Positions 56,790-64,000 of a stretch of DNA of 64,000 nucleotides are shown in pieces. Each line of letters starts with the position of its first letter. Within the stretch, counting starts at the first letter, position 1. Made by a program: the position numbers and the translations under genes. This stretch comes from Pseudomonas sp. TH41 (GTDB lineage Bacteria > Pseudomonadota > Gammaproteobacteria > Pseudomonadales > Pseudomonadaceae). The notes below the pieces were generated by a model. The model did not search any database. It was not told the DNA's origin and worked only from the letters and a program-made list of their open reading frames with translations. The DNA is taken from NCBI RefSeq assembly GCF_016650695.1, contig NZ_JAEKFH010000003.1, positions 1,136,001-1,200,000 on the forward strand, given 5' to 3'.

Positions 56790-59249
56790 TTATTCCAGCA
56801 GCGTCTGCTCGCTGGAGTCAGGCTCGGCCAACGCCTCCTTCATGAGTTCGGTGATCACCGCCAAATCTACGGTTTTCCCACCGCATGCCGAGACAACGCT
56901 CATGCAGGTATTTACATCGCCCAACCGCTTGGCAATCAACTTCTGCGCCTGGGAGAACCCCAGTTTTCCGATGCGCAGGGTGCCCAGTTCCAGCATGCAA
57001 TCCAGAAAGCTGGAAAACGCTTTTTCGTTGTCACCTTCGTGGTAAGCCAGCCCCCCCTCAAAGACCGATTTCGCCATCACTACGGCGCTCAACCCGAGAC
57101 CGATGGGTGGGAAGACGCATCCTATGACGGCGACTGCCGCCACCGCAGCGTCATAGGACAACTTGGCAACAATTTCGATAAGACTGCTGGTCTGGGCATC
57201 CACCCCGTTAATGATCTGACCGATCATTTCCCGATAACACAGTGAGAAGTCGAAAACCCGGCTATTGACCTGCAGCACTGGCGGTTCGACATCGCCGCTG
57301 CTGCGCATGACGTCTTCAACGTAAGTATTGATCACTCGCTGGTCAGTGAACCGGGCACGCTTGCAGTAATAATCGCCCAAGCCGCATCGTCTAATCGACT
57401 TCGAAAAATCAGCCAAGGGTCGGAACCATCGGCCATCCGGCGCATGCGGGGTATACAACAGATCCTGAGCGTCGCCGTTGTCCATTGTGCGGAAAACATA
57501 AACACCCTGAATCCTGCGGTGCTCAACATGAAACTGGTAAACACCGTCGCGCTTGGGTGAGTCGGGATAGTCTACTGTGATGGGATCAGTGGGCTCCGGC
57601 TCGCGCAACCGGTCGATGGCTTGTTCGATTCGATCGTACTGGTCGCGCTGGAGTGCACCGCTGAACCACTCGGCCAACGCGGCCCGGCGCATTTCATGCA
57701 GTTGAACGTTTACATAAACATCGCGTTTCAGTTCATAACCAGGCGCGTCTTTATCCAGATAGTCCGAGCGCAGCATAGCGATGTATTTTTCACCCGGACG
57801 AAGCGCTTTCGACCAGTTGGCGATGTAGTCATCCAGCAGGTTCGACATGGGCGGATGACCCGGTAACAGACGAATTCGCGGATAGATTCCGGGGTTATGC
57901 ACCGGACCGCTTTCTTCGGTGATGTGATGCTCTTTAATGATGAGCTGAGTCAGCGTCATCGATTGCGAGTCGTCCAATTCCACCATGATCAGATCAGGAT
58001 TGACCGACACCGCCTCCCCGTTGTCCGCCATCAGATCGTCCGCCATCTTTTTCACCAGATTGAAGGCAAACTTTTCGTAACTGATCAGTCCCGCTTCGTG
58101 GCCGGCCAGCCGGGTCAGCGCTTTGAGTTCGGTGTTCAACCGGGCGAAATATTTTCGGTGATAGGACGATGCGGAGCGATAACCGGCGGGCGTGACCGTT
58201 TCCAGCTCACCCCGCAGCCAGTCGATATCAAGCGACACCCCTTGTTGGAGCACACTGCCTCCCGATGCAGACCAGACACGGCGCTTGATATCGCGCCACT
58301 GGCTTGGCAACTCCAATACAAGCCGCATGTACGATTCGATGAATTCTCGCTCAGTGGCGTGACACTGTCGGCTCAGGTAGCTGCGCCCTGCAGGCGATCC
58401 CACCCATTCGGCCACACGCAGGTTCAATTGCCTGAAGGACGGAAATTCGTGCCATGACCTGCCTTCAGGCCCTTGCGGTACATACAGCACACAACGGCCG
58501 GCTTCGCCGTCCGGTCCGCAGTAAACAATCAGGTCATGGAAAGGTTTTTCCCAGCCGTCGAACGAGACTGCTGCCACTGAATAGCCTTCGGCTTGCTGCG
58601 AGGCCAGATCAACTATTTTCAGACTTTTATCATCAATGTGTTCCTGCAGTTTCGCGCTGAACGAACTCAAGTCTGTGCGACTGTCCAAACGATCCTGCAA
58701 GGCGCGAAGAACCTCTTCGCTGCTGTACTTCTCTTCAAATTTTACTGAGTACAACGAACGCAAGCTGGTGTCGCCCAGTAAGTCCAGAAGGTCTTTCCCG
58801 GTCACGCCGGATGGCAGCGTTTCACCTTCAAGGGTAATCTCCAGCGGAACACTCGCCGGGTCATACAGACCGTTCAACATGAACTCGGGAAGCGTCAGGC
58901 GATTGCATTGGACGACCTTCTGCTTGCCGACATAAAACGTATGTCGCGCACTGACGAAGACTTGCTGTGGATCGATGACTTCGCCGCTGAGAATCTTGAC
59001 AAACTCCCTGGCATAAACACGGGCAAACTCTCTGAGCGACCTGACGTCCTGAAGCAATTCATCCACCGCTTGCTCATTTTTTGCCAATGCCTGTTCCGTG
59101 TCGAAGTAATACTGGCGATCTTCTTCACTGGCCCGCTGGAGCCAATCGGGTATCTGTTGTGGTTGTACAGCCATGAGTCGTTTCGATGGCCGTAGATGTT
59201 CTTCCCGGACCGTGTCGCCCATCGTATGGTTTAAAACTTTAATACTCAT
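56790..59249 (-). CDS. DUF6543 dermonecrotic-toxin-like protein, function unknown
   Basis: An 819-residue cytoplasm-synthesised protein without a signal peptide. The N-terminal IPDWLQRASEEDRQYYFDTE and the long segments around HEMRRAALAEWFSGALQRD resemble the DUF6543 (dermonecrotic toxin) domains of large Pseudomonas toxins. A hydrophobic stretch at about residues 690-735 (AAVAAVAVIGCVFPPIGLGL) could insert in a membrane. No leucine-rich repeat or ubiquitin-ligase tail, common in relatives, is visible. AAGGA precedes ATG 59249. The small acidic gene at 59341 lies just upstream. Base composition looks lower in GC than neighbours, suggesting transfer. Confidence 0.75.
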   Translation of the reverse strand: MSIKVLNHTMGDTVREEHLRPSKRLMAVQPQQIPDWLQRASEEDRQYYFDTEQALAKNEQAVDELLQDVRSLREFARVYAREFVKILSGEVIDPQQVFVSARHTFYVGKQKVVQCNRLTLPEFMLNGLYDPASVPLEITLEGETLPSGVTGKDLLDLLGDTSLRSLYSVKFEEKYSSEEVLRALQDRLDSRTDLSSFSAKLQEHIDDKSLKIVDLASQQAEGYSVAAVSFDGWEKPFHDLIVYCGPDGEAGRCVLYVPQGPEGRSWHEFPSFRQLNLRVAEWVGSPAGRSYLSRQCHATEREFIESYMRLVLELPSQWRDIKRRVWSASGGSVLQQGVSLDIDWLRGELETVTPAGYRSASSYHRKYFARLNTELKALTRLAGHEAGLISYEKFAFNLVKKMADDLMADNGEAVSVNPDLIMVELDDSQSMTLTQLIIKEHHITEESGPVHNPGIYPRIRLLPGHPPMSNLLDDYIANWSKALRPGEKYIAMLRSDYLDKDAPGYELKRDVYVNVQLHEMRRAALAEWFSGALQRDQYDRIEQAIDRLREPEPTDPITVDYPDSPKRDGVYQFHVEHRRIQGVYVFRTMDNGDAQDLLYTPHAPDGRWFRPLADFSKSIRRCGLGDYYCKRARFTDQRVINTYVEDVMRSSGDVEPPVLQVNSRVFDFSLCYREMIGQIINGVDAQTSSLIEIVAKLSYDAAVAAVAVIGCVFPPIGLGLSAVVMAKSVFEGGLAYHEGDNEKAFSSFLDCMLELGTLRIGKLGFSQAQKLIAKRLGDVNTCMSVVSACGGKTVDLAVITELMKEALAEPDSSEQTLLE

Positions 59250-59340
59250 GCACTAATCCTTATGCACACTTTTCCACAAAAAAAGCCTGGCAACGCTGCC
59301 AACCATGGCGGTATTGCCGGACCGATAAATGTATCGGCGG

Positions 59341-59667
59341 TTACAGGCTCCGGTAAGACTCGACCACCGCACGGCCAAACAAATTAACTTGCTCCACGTC
59401 CAAACCGACAACTCGATAAACGGGGTCAAATGTCCACTGCTCGGAAAACACACCGGCATAATTTTCGTCGAAGGCAGGCCATTCATCAGCCTGCACTTTC
59501 TCCATGATTGCCCAGCTCAAACTTTCCGAGTAATCAACGACTTGCTCACCCTGATCATTGATCACCATCGAATTGAGGTAGGTATCATCCGCATTAATCA
59601 TGTAGCCCGTACTTTGAAAAATCTTGTTGAGTTTCGCACTCACTTCTTCGAGCAAACCAGTTTTCAT
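59341..59667 (-). CDS. Small acidic protein upstream of the toxin-like gene
   Basis: A 108-residue protein (MKTGLLEEVSAKLNKIF onward) rich in Asp and Glu, with no membrane segment or signal peptide. ATG 59667 has AAAGGA at eight bases; an ATG three codons upstream abuts that sequence and is unlikely. I do not recognise a family. Position, size and charge would suit a secretion chaperone or antidote for the following 819-residue protein, which is inference. Codon and base use are A+T-richer than the surrounding housekeeping genes. Confidence 0.65.
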   Translation of the reverse strand: MKTGLLEEVSAKLNKIFQSTGYMINADDTYLNSMVINDQGEQVVDYSESLSWAIMEKVQADEWPAFDENYAGVFSEQWTFDPVYRVVGLDVEQVNLFGRAVVESYRSL

Positions 59668-59687
59668 AAATAGCATCCTTTCAATAA

Positions 59688-59714
59688 ATTATGAGTCGAC
59701 CAACATACACTCAA
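59688..59714 (-). promoter_or_regulatory. Weak candidate promoter of the toxin-like gene pair
   Basis: On the minus strand TTGAGT, 15 bases, CATAAT lies about 20-45 bases before the small acidic gene in an A+T-rich gap. Spacing is short of the ideal 17. Confidence 0.3.
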
Positions 59715-59818
59715 AAGACAAATACCCTTTAACCGGGCCGACGCACAACTTATAAACACCTCAACACATGAAGTACACCCCACTACTTGTATGCATTCGT
59801 AAACAGGCCATCACCACT

Positions 59819-62374
59819 TCAAATAACTATCCCTAATATTTTCGCCTGAGCCACGGCCTGAGTTCTACGCGCCACCCCTAACTTCCCATTGATCCGTCGC
59901 GCATGGGTTTTTACTGTATGTAACGATATAAACAACTGATCGGCTATTTGTTGATTCGAGTTTCCCTCAGCCACTAATTTAAGGACTTCTATTTCCCTCT
60001 GGCTTAGCCGGTTTTGGACCGAGGCCATCGACTCTGGAAAGCTGGCCGATTCGCTACCTCCAATGGCCTCCGGCAACCGTGGCTGGCGCAACTGAAGATC
60101 GCGCAAGGTTTGTTGAAGGTTGCAGCGCTCGACCAAAACCAATCCTTCCTGCAACGACTGCCGGGCCATGGCAGCGTCGCCCGTCAGCCAGGCGACTTCT
60201 GCTGATACCAAGTGCAATTGCGCTTGCAGCCTTAACATCCCTCGCTGTCGTGCCCACTGCAACTGGCTTTCGAGCCGGGCCAAAGGCGTTTGCGCCTGCC
60301 CCAGATTCACCTCGGCCAGCACCTGCAGATATTCCAGGCCGGGAATCAGCTCCAGCGTCGCCGGTGGCGCTTGTCGTGCCTGAGGGCCGTGATAGTGGCG
60401 CAAGACGCGGGTCAGGGCTTCGTGTGCCAACTCCGGCCGCCCCTGTTGCAACCAGAAATGGCAACTCAGGTGCAACAGGACACTGCGATACACCGTGTCC
60501 GGAATTTGCCGTTGCTGCATGACCCGTTCGGCATCACGCAGAAGGACGAACGCTTGCGCATAGTCCAGGCGATTGGCAGCGAGTTGCGCCAGACCGAGAA
60601 ACCCATACAGCGCTCGTTTGTCATGGTTGCGCAGGCAGGCCTGCAATCCGCTTTCGAAATACGCGGCAGACTCCGTATCCTGGCCCTGACACAGGTTCAA
60701 ACGCCCCCGATGCAAGGCAATACGTCCCATCAGCGGTTCGGCCAGAGGTTGTTGCTGCGCGAGCAAGTCGTGCATGTTGGCCAGCAAACTCTCGGCCCGG
60801 CCGCAGGCACCTCGTTGCTCGAGCAATTGCGCGTGATCGAGCTCCAGCAGACACTCAAACACCAATGAGCCTTTTGCACGGGCCAGGCACAACGCTTCAC
60901 GGTTAATCGCCTGTGCAACGTCGAGTTCGCCTCTGAGCAACGCTTGCTGGGTCAGACCGGACAGGCACATCAGCCGGGCCGTCCAGAGCTCGGGGCCGAG
61001 CTCGCTGAGCGCCTCCAGCAAGTGCGCCCGTGAGCCGTCCATACGCCCCTGCAAATGTAGCAACCACCCCTGATGTGCCTGCCAGCGCGCGATCAATTGC
61101 CGTTGAAGGAGCGCCGACGGCTGAGGGGTGAAACGCGACAAATGTTCGATGCATTCGCCTGCCTGCTCGAATCGCCCGGCAAACAACAGGGTTGCGGTGA
61201 TCAACCCGACCAGTTGCGGCGAGCCGAGCATCAGGTCGGCGCCTTGCTGTTCGTGTAAACGCAACAGGAGCACCACGGTCTGCTCCTCGAACAGCTGCTC
61301 GAAACTGAAATGCTGCAGCAGACTGACCGCAACCTCGAACTCTTCGGCCAGCAAGGCCTGTTCAAACGCGGCTTTCCAGTCCAGTTCGGCTGCGAACCAC
61401 TGGCAGGCGCGGCGGTGCCAGGAGCGTCCGGCGGGCCACTGCTCTTCGCGCATTAACTGTGAGAGTGGGGCGAAAACCTGCTGCCAGTCTGTCGAGTCTT
61501 GCCAGGGGTCAATGAAACAACCCAACGCCTGCAAGGCACTCAGACACTGAGCGCCCTCACCCGCGCCGAACAAGTGGTCGCACAGCCGGGCATTGAAGCG
61601 TGGCAAGTGCGCCAGTACCCGCCAGGCTTCCGCAAGTTCCGGGGTCAGGCTGGCGAACAGCTCATGCTCAAGGTAATCGTGCAGCGTGTCCGCTCGACCG
61701 CTGGGTTTGTCATTGCGTGACCAGTCGCACTTTTGCAGCAGCGCCATCCGCACGCCGGCGCACCAGCCACCACTGCGCTCGAAAATTCTGTTGGCTACTT
61801 TGCGCGCCTGCGCCGGTTCCAGGTGATGCAACAGGCGTTCAATCTCGTCTTGATTGAACGCCAGCGTGGAGCGCTCGCAGTCATACAGTTCGTCATCGAG
61901 TAACAATCGTGGCCAATTACATTGCGGCCGACGGCGACCACTCAGCCACCAGGTGACCATCGGACTGTTGACGGACAACAGTCGGTCAAGCAACAGATCC
62001 AGTTCCGGGTTGGGAAGACGGCAGTAGTCATCAAGCGCCAACCAGATCGGCGTCTGCAACCGAGCGAGGGACTCAAGCAAAGCCGCTTCGTCCGACGCGC
62101 CAAGGCCCAGTGCTTGCGCGAGCAGCTGTCGAAAATCGGCCGCACTCAGCGGCTCCCCGTTCAACGGCAGCCAACAGACCCGACACTGTTCGGGCGCCTG
62201 CAACAGGCATTCGATGAGTAGTGCACTCTTGCCGCTACCGGGCGGTGCGCAGAGCAATTTCACTCGCGCGGTCGATGCCAGCAACGGCTCGATCAACCGG
62301 TCGCGAGTCAGGTGATGGCAAGACAAACGGGGCAGGAGTCCAGGACGGTCCAGACATGGCGTCATGGCAAACAT
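59819..62374 (-). CDS. MalT-like large LuxR-family regulator (LAL type)
   Basis: An 851-residue ATP-binding regulator. Walker A APPGSGKSA stands at residues 43-51, a NACHT-like ATPase and a long TPR-type helical region (about 330-770) follow, and a LuxR helix-turn-helix ends the protein (LSQREIEVLKLVAEGNSNQQIADQLFISLHTVKTHARRINGK split over residues 785-830). AAGG precedes ATG 62374. It follows the DUF1302-DUF1329 genes on the same strand after a terminator, and precedes the toxin-like pair, so either could be a target. Confidence 0.9.
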   Translation of the reverse strand: MFAMTPCLDRPGLLPRLSCHHLTRDRLIEPLLASTARVKLLCAPPGSGKSALLIECLLQAPEQCRVCWLPLNGEPLSAADFRQLLAQALGLGASDEAALLESLARLQTPIWLALDDYCRLPNPELDLLLDRLLSVNSPMVTWWLSGRRRPQCNWPRLLLDDELYDCERSTLAFNQDEIERLLHHLEPAQARKVANRIFERSGGWCAGVRMALLQKCDWSRNDKPSGRADTLHDYLEHELFASLTPELAEAWRVLAHLPRFNARLCDHLFGAGEGAQCLSALQALGCFIDPWQDSTDWQQVFAPLSQLMREEQWPAGRSWHRRACQWFAAELDWKAAFEQALLAEEFEVAVSLLQHFSFEQLFEEQTVVLLLRLHEQQGADLMLGSPQLVGLITATLLFAGRFEQAGECIEHLSRFTPQPSALLQRQLIARWQAHQGWLLHLQGRMDGSRAHLLEALSELGPELWTARLMCLSGLTQQALLRGELDVAQAINREALCLARAKGSLVFECLLELDHAQLLEQRGACGRAESLLANMHDLLAQQQPLAEPLMGRIALHRGRLNLCQGQDTESAAYFESGLQACLRNHDKRALYGFLGLAQLAANRLDYAQAFVLLRDAERVMQQRQIPDTVYRSVLLHLSCHFWLQQGRPELAHEALTRVLRHYHGPQARQAPPATLELIPGLEYLQVLAEVNLGQAQTPLARLESQLQWARQRGMLRLQAQLHLVSAEVAWLTGDAAMARQSLQEGLVLVERCNLQQTLRDLQLRQPRLPEAIGGSESASFPESMASVQNRLSQREIEVLKLVAEGNSNQQIADQLFISLHTVKTHARRINGKLGVARRTQAVAQAKILGIVI

Positions 62375-62464
62375 AGTGGTGCGCCTTTTTATAATTGTGG
62401 CGCCACCCTAGCCCTCTCTACACAGCTTGTTGAAGAAGTATTCAACAGACTGATCGACACCTAT

Positions 62465-62494
62465 AAAAAAGGTGACCGTAAAGTCACCTTTTTC
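62465..62494 (-). terminator. Bidirectional terminator after the DUF1329 gene
   Basis: AAAAAGGTGAC and GTCACCTTTTT form a perfect stem around six bases with A/T runs on both sides. Confidence 0.9.
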
Positions 62495-62514
62495 TGTAGG
62501 GCCTGTAGGAATGG

Positions 62515-63882
62515 TTACCTCACCCCTGTACTCCGTAGGGCTGCCGGCGTGTAGTCCCCTGCTTTGGCATCGATACCAAACTCGAAGCTGCGCTTCTCCT
62601 CGTTCTTCATCCCCAGTGCAATGTAGCGACCGGCGATCAGGTCATACAACGCTTCAACGGTATAGGCCGGAACCTGGTGATCGTAGTAGAACTGCGCGTG
62701 CCCTTCGGCGACACGCCAGAGTTGACCACGACCGTCGTAGTGATCGGCCAGCGCCACTTGCCAACTGTCTTCGTCGATATACATGTGCCGCTTGGCATAC
62801 ACGTGCCGCTCGTTGGGCTTGACCGTGGCGACGACCTCCCAGACCCGATGCAACTCGTAGCGGGTCAGGTCCTGATTGATGTGCCCGGCCTTGATCACAT
62901 CGGTGTACTTGAGGTCAGGCGAGTCGAGTTTGTAGCTGTTATACGGGATGTACATCTCTTTCTTGCCGATCAGCTTCCAGTCGTAGCGATCCGGAGCGCC
63001 GGAAAACATGTCGAAGTTGTCGGTAGTGCGCAGCCCGTCGGACGAAGTGCCCACACCGTCATAGGCCACTTGTGGCGCTCGCCGCACGCGGCGCTGGCCG
63101 GCGTTGTAAATCCAGGCCTTGCGCGGTTCCTTGACCTGATCGAGGGTCTCATGCACCAGCAACACGTTGCCCGCGAGCCGCGCCGGCGCGGTCACTTCCT
63201 GCTTGAAATAGCTGAGGACGTTTTCATCACTGCCCGGTTTCAAATCACCGAGCAACGAGGGCACAGCGACCTCGTCCTTGAACCGGATCACGGTGAAATC
63301 GCCGTTGGACTGTGGCGTGGCCTGGGTGATGGTGCGACGCAAATTTCCACCGTGATAACGGGTAACGTGGTTCCAGATTACTTCGACGCCGTTCTTCGGA
63401 ATCGGGAAGGCGTAGTAGCGATTGCCGGTGAAATTGGCCAAGCCATTGCCGTCGTTGATTGGCGTCACGTTCAGCGCGCTGCGCTTGGCCGATTCGTTGA
63501 TCTCCGGCGGCACGGCCACGGTACGATGAGTCGGATAGACCGGAATCTTGTAGGTCTCGGGGTAGCGTTTGAACATCGCTATCTGGCCGTCGGAGAGCTT
63601 GTCCTTGTACTTGTCCACCGTCGCCGCCGTGATGGTAAACAGCGGTTTTTCATTGGCGAACGGATCAGCCAGGAAACCTTTGCTGTCCACCGCGCCGGCA
63701 TTTTTCGGGAGGCCGCCGGTCCAGGCCGGGATCGAGCCGTCGGCGTTTCCAGCCTTTTCACCGCCCAACGGCGTGAGGCTGGTGCCGAGGGTGTTTGCTT
63801 CTTCCGGCGACACCGCCGCCATCACGTTGGCGGCCAACAGGCTCAGGGCCAGAACGCCGCATTGCAGAATCATCTTGCGCAT
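62515..63882 (-). CDS. DUF1329 exported protein
   Basis: A secreted protein of about 455 residues, with a signal peptide (QCGVLALSLLAANVMA) and the LolA/LolB-like DUF1329 fold indicated by GSIPAWTGGLPKN, NFDMFSGAPDRYDWKLIG and KYTDVIKAGHINQDLTRYELHRVWEV in order. ATG 63882 has AGAAGG at good spacing. It follows a DUF1302 gene by 23 bases; these two families nearly always occur together and are thought to handle hydrophobic substrates at the outer membrane. The substrate is unknown. Confidence 0.88.
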   Translation of the reverse strand: MRKMILQCGVLALSLLAANVMAAVSPEEANTLGTSLTPLGGEKAGNADGSIPAWTGGLPKNAGAVDSKGFLADPFANEKPLFTITAATVDKYKDKLSDGQIAMFKRYPETYKIPVYPTHRTVAVPPEINESAKRSALNVTPINDGNGLANFTGNRYYAFPIPKNGVEVIWNHVTRYHGGNLRRTITQATPQSNGDFTVIRFKDEVAVPSLLGDLKPGSDENVLSYFKQEVTAPARLAGNVLLVHETLDQVKEPRKAWIYNAGQRRVRRAPQVAYDGVGTSSDGLRTTDNFDMFSGAPDRYDWKLIGKKEMYIPYNSYKLDSPDLKYTDVIKAGHINQDLTRYELHRVWEVVATVKPNERHVYAKRHMYIDEDSWQVALADHYDGRGQLWRVAEGHAQFYYDHQVPAYTVEALYDLIAGRYIALGMKNEEKRSFEFGIDAKAGDYTPAALRSTGVR

Positions 63883-63905
63883 TGAAATCATCCTTCTCAG
63901 CCAGA

Positions 63906-64000
63906 TCAGAAGTTCACGCCAAAGCTCAGCGCCAGGAAGTCGCGATCTACCAGGGTGTTGTAGTCACCGCCGAAGAAATCGGTGTAACTCAAGCTCGCGG
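63906..64000 (-). CDS. DUF1302 outer-membrane protein, C-terminal end only
   Basis: The window edge leaves only about 31 codons, ending in ALSFGVNF and a stop, the aromatic beta-barrel terminus typical of DUF1302 proteins. Adjacency to the DUF1329 gene supports the call. Confidence 0.72.
   Translation of the reverse strand, partial: ASLSYTDFFGGDYNTLVDRDFLALSFGVNF

Overview
The window is chromosomal DNA from a fluorescent Pseudomonas, most likely of the P. fluorescens group. The evidence is a GC-rich, Pseudomonas-like gene content, a complete-looking alginate operon, a dauBAR locus beside estB and rhlB, hmgA-fahA-maiA, an fhp/norR pair, and more than fifteen REP/REPIN palindromes. No rRNA, tRNA, CRISPR array, transposase or prophage gene was seen.

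Layout. Positions 1-15071 hold the alginate operon from alg8 (cut at its 5' end) to algA, all on the plus strand and closed by a hairpin terminator. REPINs sit in four places in this operon; two lie inside the signal-sequence codons of algK and algE. Positions 15282-16604 carry a small membrane protein and a short-chain dehydrogenase. Positions 16767-21711 (minus) encode an AaeAB/FUSC-type efflux system with its outer-membrane factor, facing a LysR regulator (22017-22985). A long, gene-free inverted repeat follows (about 23014-23763). Positions 23815-27976 (minus) are aapJQMP, amino-acid uptake. Positions 28443-33925 hold estB, rhlB and dauBAR (D-arginine use). Positions 34049-36937 are flavohaemoglobin and its divergent sigma54 activator, with three GT-N7-AC sites between them. 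Positions 36973-46358 are a mixed housekeeping stretch: YkgJ-type protein, 2-hydroxyacid dehydrogenase, EamA transporter with AraC regulator, HPF/RaiA-like protein, L-serine dehydratase with LysR regulator, DUF3509 protein and PsiE. yebG with a LexA box is at 46715. Positions 47137-51458 (minus) hold leucine dehydrogenase and a 2-oxoacid dehydrogenase E1alpha-E1beta-E2 set, facing a SirB1-like gene. Positions 52557-56783 are the homogentisate pathway with its IclR regulator. Positions 56790-59667 carry an accessory, more A+T-rich pair: an 819-residue DUF6543 (dermonecrotic-toxin-like) protein and a small acidic protein. The end holds a MalT-like LuxR regulator, a DUF1329 protein and the tail of a DUF1302 protein.

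Working together. The alginate genes make, modify and export the polymer. Leucine dehydrogenase should feed 2-oxoacids to the adjacent dehydrogenase complex. DauA and DauB together interconvert D- and L-arginine under DauR. FAD/haem Hmp detoxifies NO under NorR. HmgA, FahA and MaiA convert homogentisate to fumarate and acetoacetate.

The most striking observations are the frame-preserving REPIN insertions in the leader codons of algK and algE, whose products act together in alginate export, and the uncharacterised toxin-like pair at 56790-59667. Also notable is a leucine dehydrogenase that lacks the usual catalytic lysine of its glycine-rich motif.
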